From contig JACRBO010000572.1 in the NCBI GenBank assembly GCA_016219235.1, forward strand, positions 1-6,146: a DNA stretch of 6,146 bases, read 5' to 3'. The DNA is from Chloroflexota bacterium (GTDB taxonomy: Bacteria > Chloroflexota > Anaerolineae > Fen-1058). Below the pieces are notes generated by a model. The model was not told where the DNA came from, did no database searches, and saw only the letters and a list, made by a program, of their open reading frames with translations. Shown piece after piece: positions 1 through 5,010 of the stretch. Both the position numbers and the translations under genes were made by a program. How positions within the stretch are numbered: the first letter of the stretch is position 1; the number at the start of each line of letters is the position of its first letter.

Positions 1-19
1 GAAACTCACGAGGCAGACC

Positions 20-790
20 ATGAACGCGACAGGCTTCTCCATCCGAAAATTCTTTCAACTGCTGCTGGCCGGGCTGACGGTGTTGATCGTCGTGACCAGC
101 TCGTGCGTGCCGGTGGCCGTATCGCAGCCGCAGCCGTTTGCGCGCGATCTGGCCCATCAGATTCAGCGCACCTACGGGATCGTGCTGGTCGATCGGAGCG
201 CACACTGGGCCGCCAACGAAGCGCACACGATCTGGCGCGCGCTGGAACGACTGGCCTATCGCATCAAGGTGGTCTTTGGCGTGCCGGGCGAATCGACGCT
301 GAAGGCTCTGCTGGACGGCAGCGTGTTCTATCGGGATGGCGGCACGGGCGACAAGATCGCGTACACCATCGCGGGGACAGTGAGTTTCTATGATGTGTGG
401 GGCAGTTACGATGACGCTCACCGCATGTTCTACCTCTATCACGAAGTGGGCCACCTGTTGGATGCGCGCGGCTCGCTGATGAACCTGTTCATGGGCGAAA
501 TCTCTGGCATGTTTTCGGGCCGCGTGGGCAGCTACCTGGACGATCGGGGGCAGTACCAGCTGGGCGCGGATTTTCCCCAGCCCGCCGATCAGCCCATCCG
601 CCATCGCACGGACAGCGCCAATGAAGACTGGGCCGAGACGTTTGCCAGTGTGCTGATGCCCGAATTTGAGAACGAACTGCGCGATGTGGGCACGCCACGC
701 CAGATGGAAGTGGTCAAGCAGTTCTCCAACTGGCTGGCTCAGCAGCACCGCGAACGCCCGAAGGAACAGGCGCTGGCGGACAGCCGGTAG
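20..790 (+). CDS. Putative secreted HEXXH zinc metallopeptidase (family not assigned)
   Basis: This 256-residue protein looks exported: residues 7-28 are a short basic start followed by a hydrophobic helix, ending at Cys29 in VTSSC. That is a poor lipobox, so it could be a lipoprotein or simply a membrane-anchored or cleaved protein. The functional clue is HEVGH at residues 141-145, a canonical zincin motif in which two His bind Zn and Glu acts as base, inside YHEVGHLLD. A second conserved-looking patch, NEDWAETFAS (201-210), offers Glu206 as a third zinc ligand about 60 residues downstream, the arrangement of gluzincins such as the anthrax lethal-factor-like fold. The substrate is unknown. 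The ATG has a GAGG at 10-13 with a 6-base spacer, supporting this start. Upstream sequence is outside the window, so the promoter is not visible. It is followed by a hairpin and a small conserved gene. The gene is certain; the peptidase activity is inferred from motifs only. Confidence 0.8.
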   Translation: MNATGFSIRKFFQLLLAGLTVLIVVTSSCVPVAVSQPQPFARDLAHQIQRTYGIVLVDRSAHWAANEAHTIWRALERLAYRIKVVFGVPGESTLKALLDGSVFYRDGGTGDKIAYTIAGTVSFYDVWGSYDDAHRMFYLYHEVGHLLDARGSLMNLFMGEISGMFSGRVGSYLDDRGQYQLGADFPQPADQPIRHRTDSANEDWAETFASVLMPEFENELRDVGTPRQMEVVKQFSNWLAQQHRERPKEQALADSR

Positions 791-802
791 GCTCAGTTCA
801 CA

Positions 803-856
803 AGCAGAGGCGGCGCCCACGCCCGCGTGTCTAGCGGCGTGGTAGCCGCCTTTGCT
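803..856. repeat. Long imperfect hairpin in the 3' flank of the metallopeptidase gene
   Basis: Bases 803-814 pair with 845-856 (12 positions, one G-T wobble). After a 2x2 internal loop, 817-823 (CCACGCC) pairs perfectly with 836-842 (GGCGTGG), leaving a 12-base apical loop. It starts 12 bases after the stop codon at 790. There is no clean T-run after it, so it is not a textbook intrinsic terminator. It could be a weak terminator, an mRNA 3'-end stabiliser, or a remnant of an interspersed palindrome. The rest of the gap (857-965) holds a small CTGAT/ATCAG hairpin at 911-924 and no convincing promoter. Confidence 0.5.
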
Positions 857-965
857 GCCAAGAAGCCGACTGGAGGAGCACCCGAATCAGACTCGCCTCA
901 TACCGCGCGGCTGATGCCGATCAGCCCGAAAAAGAGTATCCTGAGCGCGAAGTTAAGCAATGAAC

Positions 966-969
966 GAGG
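966..969 (+). promoter_or_regulatory. Ribosome binding site (GAGG) that fixes the start of the small gene at 975
   Basis: GAGG at 966-969 lies 5 bases before the ATG at 975. An in-frame ATG at 960 would add five residues, but the GAGG would then be inside the coding region and nothing SD-like precedes that ATG at the right distance. The context ACGAGGCAAACATG closely resembles the start of the first gene (ACGAGGCAGACCATG). Confidence 0.65.
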
Positions 970-974
970 CAAAC

Positions 975-1214
975 ATGAAACACCAACCGACTTATCAAAT
1001 CGACCGCGCCGCCCGGTACCGGATTCAGGTTGAAGGCGGCATCCATCCCGCCGGAGCCGATTGGCTGGAAGGCATGGCCGTCACCGTGAGTTATGAACTG
1101 CCCGTCACCACAACCCTGACGGGGCGGCTGACCGACCAGGCAGCGCTACACGGCCTGCTGCAAACGCTGTACAGCCTGGGCCTCCCGCTGCTGTACGTGG
1201 AACGACTGGACTAA
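975..1214 (+). CDS. Conserved small protein of unknown function (TTLTG/DQAALHGLL/LGLPLL type)
   Basis: The 79-residue product has no signal peptide or membrane segment and should be cytoplasmic. The N-terminal half (YRIQVEGGIHPAGADWLEGM, residues 15-34, with Trp30) looks like a short beta-rich segment. The C-terminal half carries the strongest pattern: TTLTG at 46-50, DQAALHGLL at 54-62, then LGLPLLYV at 68-75. I recall similar tails in many short hypothetical proteins of Chloroflexota and Actinobacteria, but no function for them. The sequence has no Cys and no obvious metal-binding or nucleotide-binding motif. I chose ATG 975 because of its well-placed GAGG. It sits 184 bases after the metallopeptidase gene and 79 bases before the GIN lipoprotein, all on the same strand, so co-transcription is possible. 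The good RBS and family resemblance argue that it is a real gene; its role cannot be stated. Confidence 0.75.
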   Translation: MKHQPTYQIDRAARYRIQVEGGIHPAGADWLEGMAVTVSYELPVTTTLTGRLTDQAALHGLLQTLYSLGLPLLYVERLD

Positions 1215-1225
1215 CCGGACACGAG

Positions 1226-1244
1226 CGGCTCACAGACCGAGCCG
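1226..1244 (+). other. Short G+C-rich hairpin in the gap before the lipoprotein gene
   Basis: CGGCTC (1226-1231) and GAGCCG (1239-1244) form a perfect 6-bp stem with a 7-base loop, 11 bases after the stop codon of the small gene. No T-run follows, so it is unlikely to terminate by itself. It may protect or pause the transcript between the two genes. A chance hairpin of this size is not excluded. Confidence 0.35.
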
Positions 1245-1293
1245 TGCAGCCTTGACACCGCAGCACACCCATCAAACTTAAGGAGCAGAGACA

Positions 1294-1980
1294 ATGTTTA
1301 AGCACATGATCGTCGTCGGACTGTTGATGGTGGTAGCGGTGACAGGCTGCACCACGCAAGTGACCTCGGCCAGCGGCAACGTGAAGACAGTTCAGGGTTC
1401 GGGCATCATTGGCCGGGAAGGCCGCGCCGTGAGCGGCTTCCATGCGGTGCAACTTCAGGGCGAAGGCGAAATCCGTGTGGTCTTTGGCGATATGGAAGGT
1501 GTCAGCATCGAAGCCGACGATAACTTCCTGCCGCTGATCGGCACGCGCGTCGAGAACGGCACCTTGATCATCGATCTGGACGATCGCGAGCAGCCGTTGA
1601 ATTTGCAGCCCACCCGACCGATCCGCTTCACGATTGCGGCGAAGATGCTGGACGGCTTCGAGATTATGGGTAACGGCACGCTGGTCGCGGACGATGTGAA
1701 GGCCGATCGGGTGACGGTGACCATCCACGGTTGCGGGGATGTCCGGCTGACGGGCGAGGCGCGCGAGCAATTCGCCACGATCACGGGCGCGGGCAACATC
1801 GACACGCGTGAACTGCGCACGGCCTACACCCGCGCGGAGATTAAGGGTTCGGGCAACATCAGCGTGTGGGCGACGGATCGACTGGATGCGGCAGTGATGG
1901 CGGCGGGCAACATCGAATACAAAGGCCAACCGGTAGTCAATCAGACGATTTCGGGCTTAGGGACAGTCGGCGGCAAGTAG
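1294..1980 (+). CDS. GIN-domain (DUF2807) lipoprotein
   Basis: This 228-residue protein has a clear lipoprotein signal: a basic start, a hydrophobic stretch at 5-16 and the lipobox VTGC with Cys19 as the lipidated residue. It is therefore expected on the outer face of the cytoplasmic membrane. The mature part matches the head GIN/DUF2807 pattern: GSGIIGREGRAVSGFHAV (35-52), then G-E-G-E-I, then EADDNFLPLIGTRVENGTLII (73-93), then repeating turns. G-x-G turns recur about every 20 residues (35-37, 55-57, 126-128, 146-148, 165-167, 185-187, a degenerate one near 203-205, and 220-223), as expected of a right-handed beta-solenoid. Such proteins are often called putative adhesins, but no activity is established. 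AAGGAG at 1280-1285 with an 8-base spacer supports the ATG. Length is normal for the family. A strong terminator follows, so this is the last gene of its transcript. Confidence 0.9.
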   Translation: MFKHMIVVGLLMVVAVTGCTTQVTSASGNVKTVQGSGIIGREGRAVSGFHAVQLQGEGEIRVVFGDMEGVSIEADDNFLPLIGTRVENGTLIIDLDDREQPLNLQPTRPIRFTIAAKMLDGFEIMGNGTLVADDVKADRVTVTIHGCGDVRLTGEAREQFATITGAGNIDTRELRTAYTRAEIKGSGNISVWATDRLDAAVMAAGNIEYKGQPVVNQTISGLGTVGGK

Positions 1981-2000
1981 CCACCACAGCGATTTATTCC

Positions 2001-2042
2001 CCAGCCCCGATCGGCCTTATCCCGATCGGGGCTGGTTTTTTT
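2001..2042 (+). terminator. Intrinsic terminator of the GIN lipoprotein gene/transcript
   Basis: CCAGCCCCGATCGG (2001-2014) pairs perfectly with CCGATCGGGGCTGG (2022-2035): a 14-bp stem with a 7-base loop, followed directly by seven T (2036-2042). This is a textbook Rho-independent terminator 20 bases after the stop codon at 1980. Each arm contains a CGATCG. Confidence 0.95.
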
Positions 2043-2062
2043 GAGTAACTCATGTTACGTAC

Positions 2063-2194
2063 CGTCATGCCCGAACGCTTTCGCCTGGCGCGCCCCCGCT
2101 TCGCGGACAGGGCGTGTCGGGCGTCCAGTTTGGCCTTTGGGACTATGCGCCAATAGGCTTGCTGGATTCCCGCCGGAAGCACACGGGAATGACG
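2063..2194. repeat. Nested palindromic, MITE-like interspersed repeat (132 bp)
   Basis: The ends are near-perfect inverted repeats: CGTCATGCCCG (2063-2073) against CGGGAATGACG (2184-2194), 10 of 11 paired. Inside, a second pair, CGGGCGTCCAG (2118-2128) and CTGGATTCCCG (2162-2172), pairs at 9 of 11. Each half is therefore a hairpin of the form CGTCAT-CCCG...CGGG-TCCAG, and the two halves face each other. The left half also holds a CCGC-TTC-GCGG mini-hairpin (2096-2106). The sequence has no credible coding frame. The motif resembles the GTCATTCCCG/CGGGAATCC-type repeats scattered in many bacterial genomes. A non-autonomous mobile element is plausible, but copy number cannot be seen here and I see no clear target-site duplication. 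Confidence 0.65.
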
Positions 2195-2209
2195 AGCCAC
2201 AAAGTGCGC

Positions 2210-2215
2210 TATAAT
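2210..2215 (+). promoter_or_regulatory. Probable -10 box of the MFS transporter promoter
   Basis: A perfect TATAAT lies at 2210-2215, which would start transcription near 2222 and leave a leader of about 28 bases before the ATG at 2250. No good -35 is visible: at 16-18 bases spacing the bases are GGAATG/GAATGA/AATGAC, which fall in the right end of the palindromic repeat. The leader contains AAGGA at 2231-2235, a rather distant (14-base) ribosome binding site. Confidence 0.6.
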
Positions 2216-2249
2216 CGCAAGACTTTGGATAAGGATTGAACGACACATT

Positions 2250-3452
2250 ATGGACGTGACCGCTACAACAACACCTCGCACTGAAAGAAAAATCGGCCTG
2301 ATTCTGCTGGCCTTCGTCGCCTTCATCTCGCTGGGCCTGCCCGATGGTCTGTTGGGCGTGGCCTGGCCGTCGATTCGCACCACTTTCAAACTACCGCTGG
2401 ATGCGCTGGGAATGCTCTTGCTGACGGGAACCGCCGGCTATCTCACGTCGAGTTTTTTCAGCGGGCGGCTGATGGCACGGCTGGGGGTGGGCGGTTTGCT
2501 GGCGGCCAGCTGCGCCGCGACGGGTGCGGGCTTGATCGGGTACACGCTGGCCCCGGAGTGGTGGGTCATGGTAGCCCTGGGCGTCGTGGTCGGGTTGGGC
2601 GCGGGCGCGATCGATGCGGGGCTGAACACCTACATCGCGGCCAATCACGGCGAGGGCTTGATGCAGTGGCTGCACGCCAGTTTCGGCGTGGGCATCACGC
2701 TCGGCCCCATCATCATGACCACCGGCCTCAATCTGTTTAGCGAGTGGCGCGCGGGTTACGTCGTGGTAGGCTCGGCGCAGTTGGCGCTGGCCTTGTGCTT
2801 TGTACTGACGGCCTCACGCTGGAAGCAAGCGCCTACACTAGCACATGAAACACGCAAACTGACCGACTACAAAACGCCCCTGCGCGAGACGCTGCGCCAA
2901 CCGACGGTGTGGCTGAGCATGGCGCTATTCTTCATCTACGTCGGCATCGAGATTGGACTGGGGCACTGGGCGTATACGCTGCTCACCGAGTCGCGGCACA
3001 TTGCGCCGTCGGTGGCCGGCCTGATGGCGGGCAGTTATTGGGGCACGTTTACGCTGGGCCGCATCCTGGCCGGTCTGTACACGAAGCGCCTGGGTGTGCA
3101 CACACTGGTGCGCCTGAGTTTGGCGGGCGCGTTACTGGGCGCAGTTCTCTTGTGGCTCAATCTCGGTGAAACGATCAGTTTGCTCGGCGTGGCGATCGTG
3201 GGCTTTGCCGTCGCGCCGATCTTCCCCGGCATGGTGTCCGGCACGCGCGATCGCGTGGGCGCACATCACGCGGCGAACACCATCGGTATCCAGATTGGCG
3301 CGGCGGGGTTAGGTGGCGCGTTGCTGCCCGGCCTGGCGGGCATTTTGGCGCGGCAGATTTCGCTGGAAGTGATTCCGATTTATCTGGCGGCGCTCATTGC
3401 GATGTTGCTAACACTGTACTCCGTGTCGATCAAGTATCACGCGCACGGATAA
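2250..3452 (+). CDS. Major facilitator superfamily (MFS) transporter, sugar-permease-like
   Basis: The 400-residue product is strongly hydrophobic, with about twelve helices in two six-helix halves joined by a polar loop at roughly 190-217. This is the usual size of a 12-TM MFS permease. Helix 1 ends in LGLPDGLLGVAWP (28-40). The loop between helices 2 and 3 has the MFS motif-A-like SGRLMARLGV (71-80), and the equivalent loop in the second half reads LGRILAGLYTKRLGV (269-283). Asp122 and Asn126 in GAIDAGLNTYIA and Glu234 with Trp240 in YVGIEIGLGHW are polar or aromatic residues inside helices and candidate substrate or proton sites. The pattern resembles the fucose/glucose-permease branch, in which proton-coupled sugar uptake is known, but the substrate cannot be read from sequence. 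The ATG is the only reasonable start; its SD (AAGGA) is distant. It lies between a terminator plus repeat upstream and a convergent gene downstream, so it is probably monocistronic. Confidence 0.9.
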   Translation: MDVTATTTPRTERKIGLILLAFVAFISLGLPDGLLGVAWPSIRTTFKLPLDALGMLLLTGTAGYLTSSFFSGRLMARLGVGGLLAASCAATGAGLIGYTLAPEWWVMVALGVVVGLGAGAIDAGLNTYIAANHGEGLMQWLHASFGVGITLGPIIMTTGLNLFSEWRAGYVVVGSAQLALALCFVLTASRWKQAPTLAHETRKLTDYKTPLRETLRQPTVWLSMALFFIYVGIEIGLGHWAYTLLTESRHIAPSVAGLMAGSYWGTFTLGRILAGLYTKRLGVHTLVRLSLAGALLGAVLLWLNLGETISLLGVAIVGFAVAPIFPGMVSGTRDRVGAHHAANTIGIQIGAAGLGGALLPGLAGILARQISLEVIPIYLAALIAMLLTLYSVSIKYHAHG

Positions 3453-3453
3453 T

Positions 3454-3549
3454 GCCTCACGCCGCCAGAAGCATGCGGCATCTTCGACCCCCGCCCCCTC
3501 TCCTCGAACGATGCTGCTGTTCGCAGGAGAGGGGGTTGGGGGGTGAGGC
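3454..3549. repeat. Large palindrome filling the gap between convergent genes; likely bidirectional terminator
   Basis: Outer arms GCCTCAC (3454-3460) and GTGAGGC (3543-3549) are perfect inverted repeats. Inside, CCCCC (3488-3492) faces GGGGG (3538-3542), CCCCCTCTCCT (3494-3504) pairs perfectly with AGGAGAGGGGG (3525-3535), and CGAAC (3505-3509) pairs with GTTCG (3519-3523). A separate small hairpin GCCGC/GCGGC lies at 3461-3479. The element begins one base after the MFS stop codon and ends right before the stop codon of the binding-protein gene on the other strand. There is no T-run on either side, so termination would depend on the very strong stem. It resembles C/G-run palindromes repeated in many Chloroflexota and cyanobacterial genomes (from memory). 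Confidence 0.65.
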
Positions 3550-4902
3550 TCAATGCCCCGTCTTCACTTCCGTCCACAGTTGATCATACAACGGCAGCGC
3601 GTCGCCGACGTCGCGCATAGCATAGCCGTGCTGGATCACCTCGGGCGGCGGATTGGTGATCGGCGAAGCGATGTAGGCCGCGTAGAGTTCGGCCGGGGTC
3701 ACTTCGTTGCCGCCTGCATCCAACACCTTGAACGTCGCCGTCTTCGCATACTCCAACGCCGCGCGATTGGCATTGGTGTAAGGAAAGTCGCGCAGCGTCA
3801 GCCAGGCCACATCCGCTTGCAGGGCGTAGTTGAACCACGCGTAAGCGGCGTCGGGATGCGGCGCATCTTTCACCAGGCCATAGCCGTCCTGATAATACAA
3901 CGTGCCTTCTTCGGGAAACACGTAGGTGAAAGCAGGATTCTCCTTCGCCGCCAGAAACGCCTCACCATTGAAGACAAAGCCCGCGTCGGCATCGCCCGCA
4001 ATCAGCGCGTTCTTCGGGCTGTCACTGTCGAAGACTCGCACGTGGCTGATCAGTTCGGCCAACTTCGGTTTGATCGCTTCCAGCACTTTGGGATCGGTCG
4101 TATTGGGATCATACCCCTCGCTGAGCAAAGCCAGACCGATCACGTAACGCGCATCGTCCACAAACACCAGCCGATCGGCCAGATCGGGCCGCCACAAATC
4201 CTGCCACGAGGTGAGCGGTTCCTTCACGGTGTCGGCGTTATACACGATCGATTCCGTGCCCACCTGATAGGGCGCGATGTATTCGCCATCGGGATCGCCG
4301 GGGACGGCGCGATAGATCGGATCGATGTTGGCCAGATTGGGCAGCTGCGCTCGATCGAGTTTTTGCAGCAAGCCGGTGCGGATCATCACTTCGATGATGT
4401 AATCGCTCGTCTGCGCCACATCGAACGTCGAACTGCCCGCGGCCAACTTGGCGTACATCTCCTCGTTTGATGAGTATTCCGATCGGTTGACGGTGATCCC
4501 GTACACCGCTTCGAAGCACTCCACGATGTCCGCGGGCACATACTCCGCCCACACAAACAAATTCAACTGGTCCGACTTGACCTCGACGTGCGGTTGAGGC
4601 TCCGGGCAGACAAAACCCGACTCGGTGGTGTGGCTCGACGGTTGCGAAACAAACGTGTTCGCGGGCGCGGCTACCAGTGATTGGGCAAAGGTCGGTGTGG
4701 CGAGAGGTGATGGAATGCTGGTGGGCTTAATCGGCGCGGGGCCGGTAGCCGTCACCGTAGGCGGAACGGCGGTGGGCGGGGTGGCCGTCGGGGTTGCGGT
4801 GACGCACGCGGCCAGCAACACGCTCAGCAATAACAGGCCAGTTAGCAGACAGTGTTGGCGACGAAGTCGGCTTCGACAATACGGTTGGTTAGTTTCATTC
4901 AT
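3550..4902 (-). CDS. ABC transporter substrate-binding lipoprotein, spermidine/putrescine (PotD/PotF) family, paralog 1
   Basis: This 450-residue lipoprotein captures a ligand outside the cytoplasmic membrane and hands it to an ABC permease. It has a basic start (Arg10-Arg15), a hydrophobic core (19-31) and the lipobox LAAC with Cys33. A Thr/Pro-rich linker (about 34-75) joins the lipid anchor to the binding domain (about 98-447), whose size fits PotD (about 325 mature residues). Family signatures are LFVWAEYVPADI (115-126), YSSNEEMYAKLAAGS (143-157), SWQDLWRPDL (232-241), VDDAR (248-252), FDSDSPKNALIAGD (291-304), FNGEAFLA (311-318) and DVGDALPLYD (431-440). By comparison with E. coli PotD, Trp118, Tyr121, Asp250 and Asp339 are kept, while pocket Trp positions are Phe311 and Tyr337 and the acidic Glu171 equivalent is Tyr253. 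The ligand may thus not be spermidine. Start ATG 4902 has GAGG six bases upstream; a longer reading from 5070 would overlap the neighbour and bury the signal peptide. It lies 106 bases downstream of its paralog and probably shares its transcript. Confidence 0.92.
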   Translation of the reverse strand: MNETNQPYCRSRLRRQHCLLTGLLLLSVLLAACVTATPTATPPTAVPPTVTATGPAPIKPTSIPSPLATPTFAQSLVAAPANTFVSQPSSHTTESGFVCPEPQPHVEVKSDQLNLFVWAEYVPADIVECFEAVYGITVNRSEYSSNEEMYAKLAAGSSTFDVAQTSDYIIEVMIRTGLLQKLDRAQLPNLANIDPIYRAVPGDPDGEYIAPYQVGTESIVYNADTVKEPLTSWQDLWRPDLADRLVFVDDARYVIGLALLSEGYDPNTTDPKVLEAIKPKLAELISHVRVFDSDSPKNALIAGDADAGFVFNGEAFLAAKENPAFTYVFPEEGTLYYQDGYGLVKDAPHPDAAYAWFNYALQADVAWLTLRDFPYTNANRAALEYAKTATFKVLDAGGNEVTPAELYAAYIASPITNPPPEVIQHGYAMRDVGDALPLYDQLWTEVKTGH

Positions 4903-4908
4903 TCGTTT

Positions 4909-4912
4909 CCTC
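4909..4912 (-). promoter_or_regulatory. Ribosome binding site (GAGG) fixing the start of paralog 1
   Basis: On the - strand, ACGAGG followed by AAACGA leads into the ATG at 4902 (6-base spacer). A second purine-rich GAGGAG lies further upstream. This placement puts the lipoprotein signal peptide at the true N terminus. Confidence 0.7.
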
Positions 4913-4934
4913 GTGTACTCCTCTTTCAAAGAAT

Positions 4935-4973
4935 CAGACTTCCGAGACCGGTTTGCCCGATCTCGGAAGTCTG
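4935..4973 (-). terminator. Strong hairpin between the two binding-protein genes (possible terminator or attenuator)
   Basis: CAGACTTCCGAGA (4935-4947) pairs perfectly with TCTCGGAAGTCTG (4961-4973), a 13-bp stem. After one mismatch, CGG (4949-4951) can pair with CCG (4957-4959). Read on the - strand it is followed by ATTCTTTG, only a weak T-rich tract, so termination would be partial. It could separate or set the ratio of expression of the two paralogs, or protect the 3' end of the upstream message. No good -10/-35 pair is visible between it and the ATG at 4902, which favours read-through or processing. It may also be an interspersed repeat. Confidence 0.6.
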
Positions 4974-4983
4974 TTGCTGCCTC

Positions 4984-5010
4984 GCTGATTTGCTGATTTG
5001 CTGATTTGCT
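4984..5010. repeat. Short tandem repeat, GCTGATTT x 3.4
   Basis: Three exact copies of the 8-mer GCTGATTT (4984-4991, 4992-4999, 5000-5007) are followed by a partial GCT. The partial copy runs into the TAG stop codon of the upstream binding protein (5009-5011 on the - strand). An 8-bp unit of this kind can change copy number by slippage; here that would mostly alter the spacer, not the protein. Confidence 0.85.

Noticed and set aside
937..942. TATCCT as a -10 box for the small gene
   Set aside because: No -35-like hexamer occurs 16-18 bases upstream, and the match itself is only moderate, so it is not listed as a promoter.
827..1033. 68-codon open frame on the + strand
   Set aside because: It overlaps the hairpin and the start of the small conserved gene in another frame, has no SD, and its product is unremarkable.
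1252..1257. Perfect TTGACA as a -35 box for the GIN lipoprotein
   Set aside because: At 16-18 bases spacing there is no acceptable -10, and one placed there would overlap the AAGGAG, so the transcript would lack its ribosome binding site.
1105..1929. 274-codon open frame on the - strand
   Set aside because: It lies opposite the GIN lipoprotein gene and the end of the small gene. Its product is Arg/His-rich with no domain, typical of an antisense frame in G+C-rich coding DNA, and it runs through the opposing genes' strong signals (lipobox, SD).
3553..4470. 305-codon open frame on the + strand
   Set aside because: It is the mirror of the paralog 1 binding protein. The translation is rich in Arg, Gly, Ile and His with no recognisable motif, while the opposite strand has an unmistakable PotD-like protein.
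4984..5010. CRISPR-like repeats
   Set aside because: The units are 8 bp in direct tandem with no spacers.
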